Source of the DNA: Pseudomonadota bacterium | Lineage (GTDB): Bacteria; Pseudomonadota; Alphaproteobacteria; Rhizobiales; Rhizobiaceae | Assembly: GCA_023428515.1 (NCBI GenBank) | Contig: JAEYXI010000129.1 | Span: forward strand, 1 to 10,520 | Direction of reading: 5' to 3' | Length of the DNA stretch: 10,520 bases | In this document: positions 1-7,431 of the stretch, piece by piece | Position numbering within the stretch: position 1 is the stretch's first letter | How the letters are laid out: every line of letters starts with the position of its first letter | The notes under the pieces: model-generated | What the model was told of the DNA's origin: nothing | The model's database searches: none | The model's input: the letters and a program-made list of their open reading frames with translations, nothing else | Translations under genes and position numbers: made by a program

Positions 1-524
1 CCCATGAACAGGAACGTGCCCATGCCGGTCAGGTCGCGGCGGGTCGTATAGCCGTAGAGCGACAGCGCGCCGAAGGCGGCGGCCGTGATGAAGAAGGTCT
101 GGACGATGCTCTGCGCCGTGTAGACCAGGAAGATCGACGACAGCGACAGGCCCATCAGGGCGGCGAAAACCCAGAACGCGGTCTGTGCGCCCGAGATGCT
201 CATCGTGTGGACGCGCGCGCTCAGGAAGAAGACCATGCCGAGCGGAGCGAGCATGACGACCCACTTAAGCGGCGAGCCGTAGAGCGCGACGCCGGCGGCG
301 GTCAGCATCTTGCCGTTGCCAAGCGTGGCGGCTGCGGCCGTCGGGTCGTTGGTCGTGGCGATCATCATGGTCGCCAGCGCGGCAACGCCGGTAATGGCGA
401 GGCCGAGCGCCATGAGGTTGTAGACCTTGATCATGTAGGCGCGCAGGCCCTCGTCGATCGAGGTATCGACGCGGCTGCCGGCATTTGGCACGGCTCGCGT
501 CTGATAATTGCGGAGTTCAGCCAT
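1..524 (-). CDS. Bax inhibitor-1/YccA family membrane protein, 5' part (C-terminus beyond the left edge)
   Basis: The 174 visible codons start MAELRNYQTRA and have no stop, so the gene continues past the left edge. After a soluble N-terminus of about 30 residues there are hydrophobic stretches near residues 36-56, 72-104 (probably two), 114-136 and 139-158. This is the pattern of the seven-helix BI-1/UPF0005 proteins, and the segment with VYNLMALGLAITG followed by the short RRDLTGMG loop is typical of the bacterial YccA/YbhL branch. Proteins of this family sit in the inner membrane. BsYetJ is a pH-sensitive calcium leak, and E. coli YccA modulates FtsH; which role applies here is unknown. The start is supported by GAGGA six bases upstream of the ATG at 524. 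The gene is monocistronic at its 5' end, with a promoter-like sequence about 85 bp upstream. The family call is firm; the biochemical role is open. Confidence 0.9.
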   Translation of the reverse strand, partial: MAELRNYQTRAVPNAGSRVDTSIDEGLRAYMIKVYNLMALGLAITGVAALATMMIATTNDPTAAAATLGNGKMLTAAGVALYGSPLKWVVMLAPLGMVFFLSARVHTMSISGAQTAFWVFAALMGLSLSSIFLVYTAQSIVQTFFITAAAFGALSLYGYTTRRDLTGMGTFLFM

Positions 525-608
525 TGGATTCCTCTATTGCTTCTGCCCCGTCGGGTGTCGGGCATACGCCCAGGCGCCGCTGGCGGAGCTCCAGCATGCC
601 TGCCCGAA

Positions 609-637
609 ATATGATGCTTATCGCTTTAAAGGACAAG
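609..637 (-). promoter_or_regulatory. candidate sigma-70 promoter for the BI-1 family gene
   Basis: On the minus strand CTTGTC (637-632) is followed by a 17-base spacer and TCATAT (614-609). The alphaproteobacterial housekeeping consensus is roughly CTTGAC-N17-CTATAT, so both boxes and the spacing fit well. Transcription would begin near 602 and leave a leader of about 80 nt before the ATG at 524. The call comes from consensus matching by eye. Confidence 0.5.
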
Positions 638-732
638 AGCCGTAACGGTTTGCAACGCCCCGTGAGCGGATGAACTTTTTGTCATCACGCGTCCGTTACC
701 GATGGTGGAAGCCCCACTCGGACGGTCGGTTT

Positions 733-749
733 GGCCTGCCCAGGAGGCC
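733..749 (-). terminator. weak hairpin just after the ABC permease stop
   Basis: GGCCT (733-737) and AGGCC (745-749) are complementary around a 7-base loop, starting three bases beyond the permease stop codon. There is no T-run on the minus-strand exit side, so it is at best a weak or Rho-assisted terminator. The rest of the 227-bp gap (525-751) holds only the BI-1 promoter and leader. Confidence 0.2.
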
Positions 750-751
750 GT

Positions 752-3388
752 TCAGAGGTTGCGCAGCACGGGCGCCGCCTTGTGGCCGAGCACCCGCCAC
801 GTCCCGGCGAGGCCGAAGCCGACGGTCAGCACCAGGGCCGCAACGACCGTCGCCACCGCCACTTCCGGCAGGAAACTCGACGGCAGCTGCATGATCCGCG
901 TCACCACGTACCAGGCCGCCACGCCCCCGGCGAAGAGCGCGAACACCGCAGTGGCGAGCCCGATCAGCGCATATTCCAGCGAGAAGGCGGTGATCAGCGT
1001 CTTCCTGGTCGCGCCGAGCGTCTTCAGCACCACGGCGTCGTGGATGCGGGCCCGGTTGCCGGCCGCCAGCGCGCCGGAAAGCACCAGGATCGAGGCGATC
1101 AGCGCCACGCTTGCCGCCGCGCGGATCGCCGTGCCGAGTTGTTCGACGATGCGGTTCACCACGTCGAGTGCGTCCTTCACTCGGACCGTCGTGACGGCCG
1201 GAAAGGTGCGCGTCACGGCGTTGAGCAGGCGCGCCTCGTCGGCAGTGGTGGAGTCCGGCGTCGTCAGCGTCGCCAGCCAGCTGTGCGGCGCACCGGCGAA
1301 TGTGTTGGGCGAGAACACCATGACGAAGTTGATCGACATGGATTCCCATTCGACGTTGCGCAGGCTGGCGATCTTCGCAGTGATGTCGCGTCCCAATACA
1401 TTGACGGTGACCGTGTCGCCGATCTCCAACCCGATCTCACCGGCTTCCTGTGCCGAGAAGGAGACCAGCGGCTCGCCCGAATAGTCTTCGGGCCACCACT
1501 CGCCCGCCGCCAGCGTCGAGCTCTCCGGCAGGTTCTTCGCATAGGTAATGCCGCGGTCGCCGCGCAGCACCCATGCGCCCTCAGGCGGCACCTCGACCTT
1601 CTGCACGTCGATGCCGTTGAGTTGAACGATGCGCCCGCGCAGCATCGGCACCCGCACCAATTTTCCCTCCGGCGCCTGCTCGGCGAGGAAGGAGGCGAAG
1701 TTGTCGGCCTCGGTGCTCTGTATGTCTACGAAGAAGAAATTCGGCGCGCGTTCCGGCAAGGTGCCTGATATCTGCTGCCGGAGATTGCCGTCGATCAGCG
1801 CCAGCGTGACGAGCAGCGTCAGCCCGAGCCCCAGCGACAGCACGACCGACGGCGTCAGCGCGCCGGGCCGGTGGATGTTGCCGACGGCGAGCCTCAGCGC
1901 CACCGAGCGCACGCGCGGGCTTTTCCTCGCAAGCCACTGCACGAGATGGCCGACGACGCGCAGCACCAGGAAGGAGAAGATGACGGCGCCGACGAAGATC
2001 GTCGCGATGCGGCGGTCGCCCGCGAACCAGACAGCGAGCAGCGCCAGGACGATTGCAATGCCCACCGCAGCAATCACATAGGGCCGGCGCGGCAGCGCGC
2101 TCGCCTCAAAACCCATCTCCCGGAACAGCGCCGTCGCCGGCACGTCTCTGGCACGGCCGAGCGGCAGCAGCGCGAAAGCCAGCGTGACCAGAACGCCGAA
2201 CAGCGCCGCCATCGCAAGTGCGGCCGGATAGACGCCGACCTGCGCCGGGACCGGAATGACCGTAGCGAGGGCGGCGGTCGCCGCGAACGGCATGAGCGCC
2301 CCGAGCACCAGCCCGACCGCTATGCCGATGCCGGCTACGACCAGCATCTGGATCAGATAGACGGCGAAGACAAAGCCGCCCGACGCACCCAGGCTCTTGA
2401 AGGTGGCGATGACGCCGCGCTTGCCGTCGAGATTGGCACGCACGGGGTTGGCGACGCCGACGCCGCCGACCACCAGCGCGGTCAGGCCGACCAGAGTGAG
2501 GAATTGCGAGAAGCGCTCGATGTTGGCGGACAGCGACGGCGCGGCGTTCAGCCTTGTGCGAATGGACCAGCCGGCCTGGGGAAACTCTTCGCCCGCCCGC
2601 TCGCGGATCTCGGTCAGTTGCGCTTCCGTCGGCTGGCCGTCGAGGCGCACTTTGTAGGCATGCTCGACCAGGCTTCCGGGCTGCACCAGCCCCGACGCCA
2701 TCAATCCGTCGAGCGACAGAAGCAGGCGCGGCGCGAAGCCGAAGCCATCCGAAGCGGCGTCGGGTTCGGTGATGAGTTTTGCGCGCAACTCGAAGGTCGC
2801 GGTGCCGAGCTTTATCCGCGCGCCGGGCTCAATGCCGAGGCGCTCGAACAGGAGGTCGGGCGCCGCCGCGCCATAGACGCCGTTCCGTTCGGCGAAGAGT
2901 TCAGCTTGCGGCAGCGCCGGATCCGTCACCAGTTCGCCGTAGAGCGGATAGGCCGCGTCCACTGCCTTGGCTTCGACGAGCGCCTGGTCCGAGCCATCTT
3001 CGAGCCTGGCCATGGAGCGCATGTTGGCGCTTTCGGCCAGCGTACCCAGCCCGGTGAGGAAAACGCGCTCCGTCTCCGTCGCCTGCCTCTGGTTGAGCTC
3101 GAAACGGATGTCGCCGCCAAGCAGCGCCTGTCCTTCCTCGGCGACACCGGCCGTGATCGAGCGCGCCACCGAGTTGACGCCACCGATCGCGGCGACGCCG
3201 AGCGCAATGCAGGTGATGAAGATCAAGAAGCCCGAGAGACCGCCGCGCATCTCGCGCAGGGAGAAGCGCAATGCGAGTTTCAACGTATGCATGAAGGAAG
3301 GAGTGCCGCCATTCGTGACGGCGCGCCTATCCGCGACTGGAAGATGTTTTGCCTGGACTGGTGAGGGAGCTGTATCCTCGACCGACAT
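752..3388 (-). CDS. ybbP: ABC transporter permease, YbbP/FtsX type (ten predicted membrane helices)
   Basis: This is an 878-residue permease with an N-terminal helix (about 52-74), a large periplasmic domain (75-295), a block of helices near 297-317, 340-370, 387-413, 436-456, 461-481 and 511-533, a second periplasmic domain (534-755), and three C-terminal helices (756-778, 805-829, 845-865). The duplicated FtsX/MacB_PCD layout with ten helices is that of E. coli YbbP. Cytoplasmic coupling-helix signatures are visible at [14 protein letters not shown] (323-336) and [11 protein letters not shown] (786-796). Its ATG shares one base with the ATPase stop (TGATG at 3390-3386), with GGAG in the upstream gene about 8 bases before it, so the two genes are translationally coupled. 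An internal ATG at residue 33 has no ribosome site. The pair is divergent from the tesA-type gene, as in E. coli. COG-style annotation links such permeases to lysophospholipase L1, but the transported substrate is unknown; lipid or lipoprotein extraction is an inference from LolCDE/MacB relatives. Confidence 0.92.
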   Translation of the reverse strand: MSVEDTAPSPVQAKHLPVADRRAVTNGGTPSFMHTLKLALRFSLREMRGGLSGFLIFITCIALGVAAIGGVNSVARSITAGVAEEGQALLGGDIRFELNQRQATETERVFLTGLGTLAESANMRSMARLEDGSDQALVEAKAVDAAYPLYGELVTDPALPQAELFAERNGVYGAAAPDLLFERLGIEPGARIKLGTATFELRAKLITEPDAASDGFGFAPRLLLSLDGLMASGLVQPGSLVEHAYKVRLDGQPTEAQLTEIRERAGEEFPQAGWSIRTRLNAAPSLSANIERFSQFLTLVGLTALVVGGVGVANPVRANLDGKRGVIATFKSLGASGGFVFAVYLIQMLVVAGIGIAVGLVLGALMPFAATAALATVIPVPAQVGVYPAALAMAALFGVLVTLAFALLPLGRARDVPATALFREMGFEASALPRRPYVIAAVGIAIVLALLAVWFAGDRRIATIFVGAVIFSFLVLRVVGHLVQWLARKSPRVRSVALRLAVGNIHRPGALTPSVVLSLGLGLTLLVTLALIDGNLRQQISGTLPERAPNFFFVDIQSTEADNFASFLAEQAPEGKLVRVPMLRGRIVQLNGIDVQKVEVPPEGAWVLRGDRGITYAKNLPESSTLAAGEWWPEDYSGEPLVSFSAQEAGEIGLEIGDTVTVNVLGRDITAKIASLRNVEWESMSINFVMVFSPNTFAGAPHSWLATLTTPDSTTADEARLLNAVTRTFPAVTTVRVKDALDVVNRIVEQLGTAIRAAASVALIASILVLSGALAAGNRARIHDAVVLKTLGATRKTLITAFSLEYALIGLATAVFALFAGGVAAWYVVTRIMQLPSSFLPEVAVATVVAALVLTVGFGLAGTWRVLGHKAAPVLRNL

Positions 3389-4080
3389 CAGGCGGTCTCC
3401 AGCGCCGGCGCCGCCTCGATCCGCCCCGACCGCATCGCCACCTGCCGCGTGCAGCGCGCGGCGAGCGCCGGATCATGCGTGACCAGCACCAGCGTCATGC
3501 CGCGTTCCTTGGCCTTGGCGAAGAGAAGGTCGGCGATCTGCCGCCCTGTCGCCTGGTCGAGATTGCCTGTGGGTTCGTCGGCGATCAGGATACTGGGCTC
3601 GGGCGCGAGCGCGCGGGCGATCGCCACGCGCTGCTGTTCGCCACCGGAAAGCTCGCCGGGGTAATGCGTCGTGCGCTCCGACAGGCCGACCGACGCCAGC
3701 TCCCGCTCCGCCACGCCGAACGGATCGGCGTGACCCGCCAGTTCCAGCGGCACCGCGACATTCTCCAGCGCCGTCATGTTGGGGATGAGGTGAAAGGACT
3801 GGAAGACGATGCCGACATTCCTGCCGCGGAAGGCGGCGACCTGATCCTCGCTCCTGTCGTTCAGCAATTCGCCGGCGATGCGCACCGTGCCGGCGTCGAC
3901 GCGCTCAAGTCCCGCCAGCACCATCAGCAGCGTCGACTTGCCCGAGCCCGACGGACCGACGATGCCGGTCGCCTCGCCCTGCGCGACATCGAGGCTGACG
4001 CCTTTCAGCACATGCACGGAGGATGCTCCATGGCCAAGCGTCAGCGACACGTCTTTCAGCTGGATGACGGGTTCAGTCAC
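3388..4080 (-). CDS. ybbA: ABC transporter ATP-binding protein, LolD/MacB/YbbA family
   Basis: This 230-residue nucleotide-binding subunit has every catalytic motif intact: Walker [10 protein letters not shown] (42-50), Q-loop Gln94 in VFQSFHLIP, signature [15 protein letters not shown] (144-158), Walker B ILIADEP with Glu169, D-loop NLD (173-175) and switch His202 in [18 protein letters not shown] and the GNLD sequence after Walker B are characteristic of the LolD/MacB/FtsE group, which powers extraction or mechanotransmission rather than classical import. It should pair in the inner membrane with the permease encoded immediately downstream. The start is GTG at 4080. An in-frame TAG lies only five codons upstream (4095-4093), so no longer start is possible. 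An AGGA about 10 bases upstream is a modest ribosome site. The usual family length is 220-235 residues, so the gene is complete. Confidence 0.95.
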   Translation of the reverse strand: MTEPVIQLKDVSLTLGHGASSVHVLKGVSLDVAQGEATGIVGPSGSGKSTLLMVLAGLERVDAGTVRIAGELLNDRSEDQVAAFRGRNVGIVFQSFHLIPNMTALENVAVPLELAGHADPFGVAERELASVGLSERTTHYPGELSGGEQQRVAIARALAPEPSILIADEPTGNLDQATGRQIADLLFAKAKERGMTLVLVTHDPALAARCTRQVAMRSGRIEAAPALETA

Positions 4081-4092
4081 GTGGAAACTGTC

Positions 4093-4126
4093 CTATATGG
4101 AGGGCAGGAAGCGAAGGTAACCTTCG
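4093..4126. promoter_or_regulatory. divergent tesA/ABC control region with a perfect 15-bp palindrome
   Basis: Only 64 bp separate the two divergent start codons. The gap contains CGAAGGT-A-ACCTTCG (4112-4126), a perfect inverted repeat with 7-bp arms and a single central base. It also contains CTATAT (4093-4098), which resembles an alphaproteobacterial -10 box for the plus-strand esterase, although no convincing -35 box precedes it. If that -10 is used, transcription would start near 4105 and the palindrome would lie in the early leader, a usual place for a repressor operator. For the minus-strand ABC operon the palindrome would lie near the -35 region. The symmetry is seen directly; the regulatory role is inferred. 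The palindrome could instead be a small RNA hairpin, but a one-base loop makes that unlikely. Confidence 0.4.
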
Positions 4127-4144
4127 TCATATGGGCTTTGCTGC

Positions 4145-4789
4145 ATGGCATTCAAACTTCTTCCGCGTCTCGTCGTTGTAGCGTTTTTCGCCATTCTTGC
4201 GACGGCAGCCGCCGCGCGCGCGGAGCCCTACAGAATCGTCGGCTTCGGCGACAGCCTGATGGCCGGCTATGGGCTCGACGCAGGCCTAGGTTTTCCGGAA
4301 AAGCTTGAAAAAGCTCTCCGCGAAAAGGGTCACGATGTCGTGATCGTCAATGCCGGCGTGTCGGGCGACACGAGTTCCGGCGGCCTGTCCAGGCTCGACT
4401 GGTCGGTGCCGGACGGAACGCAGCTCGTCATCCTCGAACTCGGCGCCAACGACATGCTGCGCGGCATCGGACCCGACATCACTGAAAAGAACCTGGACGC
4501 GATGATCTCCCGGCTGAAGGAGCGCAACATCGCCGTGCTGCTCGCCGGCATGCGCGCCGCGCCCAATCTTGGGCCGGACTACCAGGCCGCGTTCGACGCG
4601 ATCTATCCAAGGCTTGCTGAGAAGCATGGCGTGCCGCTCTATCCGTTCTTCCTGGACGGTGTCGCGGCGGACCACACCTATCTCCTCGAGGACGGCATGC
4701 ATCCCAACGCGGCCGGCATCGACCGCATGGTGGAACGGCTGCTGCCGGTGGTCGAGAAGCTGCTTGCGGAACACCCGGACGACGCCTGA
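4145..4789 (+). CDS. tesA: periplasmic SGNH-hydrolase esterase (TesA type: arylesterase / thioesterase I / lysophospholipase L1)
   Basis: The 214-residue precursor has a Sec signal peptide: Lys/Arg near the start, a hydrophobic core at 9-24, and likely cleavage at ARA|EP after residue 26. All SGNH blocks are present: GDSL (35-38) with nucleophile Ser37, Gly74 in GVSGDTS for the oxyanion hole, GAND (100-103) with Asn102, and DGMHPN (183-188) with catalytic Asp183 and His186. E. coli TesA, of similar size, hydrolyses acyl-CoA, aryl esters and lysophospholipids in the periplasm; the physiological substrate here is not shown. The ribosome site is weak. An in-frame upstream ATG (4097) runs into TAA at 4118, so 4145 is the first usable ATG. 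It is divergent from the YbbA/YbbP-type transporter, a conserved arrangement suggesting work on related envelope lipids. Confidence 0.94.
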   Translation: MAFKLLPRLVVVAFFAILATAAAARAEPYRIVGFGDSLMAGYGLDAGLGFPEKLEKALREKGHDVVIVNAGVSGDTSSGGLSRLDWSVPDGTQLVILELGANDMLRGIGPDITEKNLDAMISRLKERNIAVLLAGMRAAPNLGPDYQAAFDAIYPRLAEKHGVPLYPFFLDGVAADHTYLLEDGMHPNAAGIDRMVERLLPVVEKLLAEHPDDA

Positions 4790-4791
4790 AG

Positions 4792-4807
4792 GGCGGTTGA
4801 AACCGCC
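4792..4807 (+). terminator. small hairpin just after the tesA stop
   Basis: GGCGGTT (4792-4798) and AACCGCC (4801-4807) are perfectly complementary and begin three bases after the TGA. A realistic fold is a 6-bp stem with a TGAA tetraloop. No T-run follows, so it is a weak or factor-assisted terminator candidate, or a 3'-end stabiliser. The remaining 120 bases before the next gene show no clear promoter. Confidence 0.3.
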
Positions 4808-4927
4808 AGGCAGGAGATTACGCAGCGGCATATCACGGCGCTGTGCAGTTGCGAAAAACCGCTTGCCCCTCGCGGGGATCGGTGATTCGCTGATGTCAGA
4901 GTACGATTCGAGGAAGGGAGCTTGGCC

Positions 4928-5518
4928 ATGCCGCGACTTTTCACCGCCCTCGAAATTCCGCGTGACGCCGCACTTTCGCTTTCCCTGCTGCGCGGGGGCC
5001 TGCCCGGGGCGCGCTGGATCGACGTCGAAAACTACCACATGACGCTGCGTTTCATCGGCGATGTCGAAGGACATGTCGCCGACGAGATCGCCAATGCGCT
5101 CGACCGTGTGCGCCGCCCTTCCTTCTCGCTCACGCTGTCCGGCGTCGGCGCCTTCGGCTCCAGGAAGCCGCATTCGGTCTATGCCGGCACGAAAGCCTCG
5201 CCGGACCTCAATGCTCTGCAGGGCGAGATCGACCGCATCTGCCAGCGCCTCGGCGTCGCCGCCGACGCCCGCAAGTTCACGCCGCATGTCACGCTCGCCC
5301 GCCTGCGCAATTCGAGCCCGGCCGAGGTCGCGAAGTACCTTTCGGCGCGTGGCAATTTTTCCACCGCGCCCTTCCGTGTCGGCCGCTTCGTGCTGATGTC
5401 GTCGCGCGATTCGGTCGGCGGCGGACCCTATGTCATCGAGGAGGCTTGGCCGCTGGCCGGCGCCGATCCGCGGCCCGCAACGCCTTACGTCGCGCCGGGC
5501 GCGCAAAGGACGCTGTAG
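4928..5518 (+). CDS. thpR: RNA 2',3'-cyclic phosphodiesterase (2H phosphoesterase, formerly 2'-5' RNA ligase)
   Basis: The 196-residue protein carries the two HxTx motifs that define the 2H superfamily: HMTL at residues 37-40 within NYHMTLRFIGDV, and HVTL at 120-123 within FTPHVTLARL. The first follows RWIDVENYH and the N-terminus is MPRLFTALEIP, both typical of the ThpR/LigT branch. ThpR enzymes open 2',3'-cyclic phosphate RNA ends to 2'-phosphate and can join tRNA halves through 2'-5' bonds in vitro; the cellular role remains unsettled. The ATG at 4928 is preferred over a TTG two codons earlier, because AGGGAG lies 7 bases before the ATG but only 1 base before the TTG. A Pro- and Ala-rich tail of about 20 residues follows the conserved domain and makes the protein slightly longer than the E. 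coli enzyme. It converges on the phosphatase gene. Confidence 0.92.
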   Translation: MPRLFTALEIPRDAALSLSLLRGGLPGARWIDVENYHMTLRFIGDVEGHVADEIANALDRVRRPSFSLTLSGVGAFGSRKPHSVYAGTKASPDLNALQGEIDRICQRLGVAADARKFTPHVTLARLRNSSPAEVAKYLSARGNFSTAPFRVGRFVLMSSRDSVGGGPYVIEEAWPLAGADPRPATPYVAPGAQRTL

Positions 5519-5537
5519 CGTCGCAAGTCCGAGCGTG

Positions 5538-5553
5538 GTCGGCCCGGGCTGAC
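5538..5553. other. 16-bp palindrome in a convergent gap
   Basis: GTCGGCCCGGGCTGAC is symmetric except for one G/T pair, and lies in the 54-bp gap between the convergent thpR and phosphatase genes. Centred on CCCGGG, it has no room for a normal hairpin loop, so it may be chance in GC-rich DNA. No other terminator-like structure is visible in this gap. Confidence 0.15.
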
Positions 5554-5572
5554 TTTCGCCTGCCGTCGTTAG

Positions 5573-6052
5573 CTAGATCGCCTTCGCCTGGGCCAGCCTG
5601 TCCGCAAGCCCTTCCGCTGCCGCGCGGATGAGGCGGTAAGTGTCCGCAAAGCCCGCGGCGTCGCCGAAATAGGGATCGGGCACCTCCTTGGCGCCGACGC
5701 CGGCGTAATCAAGGAAAAGATGGATGCGGTCGCGGAATGCGTCCGGCGCGATCTCATTGAGTTCCCTGATATTCTTGCGGTCCATGCCGAGGATCAGGTC
5801 GAAGCGGCGGAAATCCTCCTCGGTGATCGCCCGCGCCTGCTGGCCCGATATGTCGAGCCCGTTCGCACGGGCGACCGCGATCGCGCGATGATCCGGCGCC
5901 TGTCCGGCATGCCAGTCGCCCATGCCGGCCGAGTCGACCAGGACTTCGTCCGCCATGCCGCGCTCGGCAAGCACCGAGCGGAACACGCCCTCGGCCAGCG
6001 GCGAGCGGCTGATATTGCCGAGGCAGACGAAGAGGATCGATTGTTTGGCCAT
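5573..6052 (-). CDS. low-molecular-weight protein tyrosine phosphatase
   Basis: The 159-residue protein is the standard length for cytoplasmic LMW-PTPs. The P-loop CLGNISRS (10-17) supplies nucleophile Cys10 and Arg16 (CX5R), and the general acid is Asp126 in VPDPYFG (124-130). SAGMGDWHAGQAPDHRA (41-57) and ILGMDRKN (87-94) are further family blocks. These enzymes remove phosphate from tyrosine residues of proteins; the bacterial substrates are often exopolysaccharide kinases, but no such gene is nearby, so the substrate is open. The residue after Ile in the P-loop is Ser15, where many family members have a second cysteine that forms a protective disulfide. The start at 6052 matches the usual family N-terminus, although no good ribosome site precedes it and the frame stays open far upstream. 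It is divergent from the YkvA-type gene. Confidence 0.92.
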   Translation of the reverse strand: MAKQSILFVCLGNISRSPLAEGVFRSVLAERGMADEVLVDSAGMGDWHAGQAPDHRAIAVARANGLDISGQQARAITEEDFRRFDLILGMDRKNIRELNEIAPDAFRDRIHLFLDYAGVGAKEVPDPYFGDAAGFADTYRLIRAAAEGLADRLAQAKAI

Positions 6053-6172
6053 CGCGCAGGCAGGTCTCTGGAAACGAGCGGTGGGCATGGCACAGGAGCG
6101 TCCTGCCCTGCAAGCACTGCCATCTTGCAGCGACCCTTGGCCTTTCCCACATTGCATGTCGAGGAGATCGCC

Positions 6173-6520
6173 ATGGACGCCACGACGCATACCGACGACA
6201 CCGCCCGCGCCCAGGAAAGCGAGGTGCGCGCAAAATTCTGGCGCACCGCGAAGCGCGCGGCTCGCCAGGTGCCCTTCATGGACGAGGTCGTCGCCGCCTA
6301 TTACTGCGCGCTCGACAAGAACACGCCGCTGCGCGCCAAGGGTATCCTGCTGGCTGCGCTTGGCTATTTCATCCTGCCGACCGACACCATTCCCGACATC
6401 GTGCTGGGACTTGGCTTCACCGACGACATCGCCGTGCTCACCGCCGCCATCACCGCGGTGCGCGCCCACATGACGCCGGCGCATCGCCTGGCCGCGAAGG
6501 AAGCCCTCGCGGAAGATTGA
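6173..6520 (+). CDS. YkvA family protein (DUF1232), small membrane-associated protein of unknown function
   Basis: This is a 115-residue protein with a polar N-terminal half and a hydrophobic segment at about 57-70 that leads into the DUF1232 signature LPTDTIPD (68-75) and the downstream GFTDD (81-85). A second weakly hydrophobic helix (86-98) follows. The family is widespread in bacteria and usually one or two helices long; its biochemical function has not been established and nothing here reveals it. The ATG at 6173 is well supported by GAGGAG six bases upstream. The gene stands alone, with a 120-bp divergent gap shared with the phosphatase and a 271-bp gap before the next gene. The family call is confident, the role unknown. 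Confidence 0.88.
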   Translation: MDATTHTDDTARAQESEVRAKFWRTAKRAARQVPFMDEVVAAYYCALDKNTPLRAKGILLAALGYFILPTDTIPDIVLGLGFTDDIAVLTAAITAVRAHMTPAHRLAAKEALAED

Positions 6521-6531
6521 TCCGGCTCCCT

Positions 6532-6558
6532 GGTCCGGGCACGAAACTCGCCCGGGCC
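6532..6558 (+). terminator. hairpin downstream of the YkvA-type gene
   Basis: GGTCCGGGC (6532-6540) pairs with GCCCGGGCC (6550-6558), giving a 9-bp stem with one G-U pair and a 9-base loop, 11 bases after the stop. What follows is A-rich (CAAAGACAAACTC), with T-rich sequence only about 15 bases later. It is a plausible but atypical terminator. Confidence 0.35.
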
Positions 6559-6586
6559 AAAGACAAACTCTTGCCGTTTTCCTATT

Positions 6587-6615
6587 CTTGAACCCGATCA
6601 AGGGGTAAACTTATG
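6587..6615 (+). promoter_or_regulatory. weak candidate promoter for the IalB-family gene
   Basis: CTTGAA (6587-6592) is separated by 17 bases from CTTATG (6610-6615). The -35 box is a good match to CTTGAC, the -10 box a poor match to CTATAT. If real, it gives a leader of roughly 170 nt. No better pair was found by eye nearer the gene. Confidence 0.25.
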
Positions 6616-6755
6616 CAGGTTCCATAGGGGACCTGCGCTGGGCGGCATGACTGAAGACGGGTCCTTCCTTTCGAAGGATTCATCATTTGGTAACCCAGAT
6701 TAAATCAAAATGAACCCAATGGGCTTGGGTCGCATCCGGCCAGCATCAAGCCCAT
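6615..6755 (+). promoter_or_regulatory. hairpin-rich upstream region of the IalB-family gene with competing stem-loops
   Basis: Four stem-loops can be drawn. (A) GCAGGTTCC (6615-6623) pairs with GGGACCTGC (6628-6636), a 9-bp stem with one G-U pair and an ATAG loop. (B) TCCTT (6666-6670) pairs with AAGGA (6674-6678). (C) ACCCAA (6714-6719) pairs with TTGGGT (6725-6730). (D) ATGGGCTTGG (6719-6728) pairs with TCAAGCCCAT (6746-6755), 10 bp with one G-U pair. C and D share bases and cannot form together, which is the arrangement expected of a conformational switch. Stem D ends 20 bases before the ribosome site near 6776. No known riboswitch class is recognised. The pairings are read from the sequence; any regulatory role is an inference and requires that the transcript starts upstream of 6714. 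Confidence 0.3.
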
Positions 6756-6791
6756 GCAGGCAGCCGGCAAAACATAGGAAGACGAAAGACG

Positions 6792-7301
6792 ATGCGGGGA
6801 TTGATCACGATTTTCTTCAGCCTGGCGCTGGTCACGCTGGCGGGGCAGGCATACGCCCAGTCCGCCCGCAAGATGGCCGAGCACGGCGATTGGGCGACCT
6901 ACAGCTACCAGGCGCAGAACGGCAAGGTCTGCTATGTGCTGACCGTGCCCAAGCCGAGTTCCATGAAACCGGCGAACGTCGACCACGGCGACATGTTCTT
7001 CTTCGTCAGCCAGCGCCCCGGCCAGGCGGTCTCCTTCGAACCGCAGTTCATCGCCGGCTACGCATTGCGCGAAGGTTCCAAGGTCTCGGTTTCGATCGGC
7101 AACAAGCAGTTCACTATGTTCACCAAAGGCAAGTCAGCCTGGGTCGAGAACGCCGCCGAGGAGCCTCAGTTGATCGCCGCCATGAAGGGCGGATCCGACA
7201 TGCAGGTGCAGGCGCAGTCGGGACGCGGCACCAAGACCAGCTACTCCTTCTCACTGAAGGGCATTTCCGCAGCGCTGGATTCGATCACCGGCTGCAAGTA
7301 A
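6792..7301 (+). CDS. IalB-family (invasion-associated locus B) exported protein
   Basis: The 169-residue precursor has a classical Sec signal peptide (MRG, hydrophobic core 4-18, cleavage AYA|QS after residue 22). The mature part matches the IalB family of Hyphomicrobiales: a GDWATYSYQ segment (32-40), followed by KVCYVLTVPK, a beta-rich body, and a C-terminal GCK. It has two cysteines, Cys47 and Cys168, which could form a disulfide in the periplasm. IalB was named for its role in erythrocyte invasion by Bartonella; free-living and symbiotic rhizobia carry several paralogs whose function is not established, so the name should not be read as a virulence claim. AGGAAG (6776-6781) lies 10 bases before the ATG, a rather long spacing. 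The gene stands alone, with a long structured upstream region and a strong terminator. Confidence 0.88.
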   Translation: MRGLITIFFSLALVTLAGQAYAQSARKMAEHGDWATYSYQAQNGKVCYVLTVPKPSSMKPANVDHGDMFFFVSQRPGQAVSFEPQFIAGYALREGSKVSVSIGNKQFTMFTKGKSAWVENAAEEPQLIAAMKGGSDMQVQAQSGRGTKTSYSFSLKGISAALDSITGCK

Positions 7302-7329
7302 GGCGCAAATGCCGCAATGGAATTTTCGG

Positions 7330-7360
7330 AGGGCCGGTTCCGACCGGCCCTTTCTGCTTT
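7330..7360 (+). terminator. intrinsic terminator of the IalB-family gene
   Basis: AGGGCCGGT (7330-7338) and ACCGGCCCT (7343-7351) form a perfect 9-bp GC-rich stem with a TCCG tetraloop, followed by the T-rich tail TTCTGCTTT. It lies 28 bases after the stop codon and is the clearest intrinsic terminator in the window. It separates this gene from rlmN. Confidence 0.85.
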
Positions 7361-7431
7361 GAACCGTGACGCCGGATCGCCGCCGTGATACATGCGGCCC
7401 AATCCGGGCGGGCAAATAAGCCCGATCCATC

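Noticed and set aside
3197..3292. Internal start of the permease at Met33
   Set aside because: It lacks a ribosome site, while the ATG at 3388 overlaps the ATPase stop and has GGAG at a good distance.
1871..3364. Long open frame on the plus strand (about 497 codons) opposite the ABC permease
   Set aside because: It is antisense to a full-length permease with clear helices and FtsX signatures; its translation is rich in Arg, Gln and His with no family resemblance. Long antisense frames are common in GC-rich DNA.
4866..4877. CCCC-TCGC-GGGG mini hairpin in the tesA-thpR gap
   Set aside because: A four-base stem of this composition is expected by chance in GC-rich DNA, and no functional position supports it.
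4286..5506. Long minus-strand open frame covering tesA and thpR
   Set aside because: It spans two well-supported plus-strand genes with intact catalytic motifs, and its product is low-complexity and basic.
6053..6601. Possible long N-terminal extension of the tyrosine phosphatase
   Set aside because: The frame stays open upstream, but LMW phosphatases begin just before the P-loop; the extra part runs antisense through the YkvA-type gene and has no domain character.
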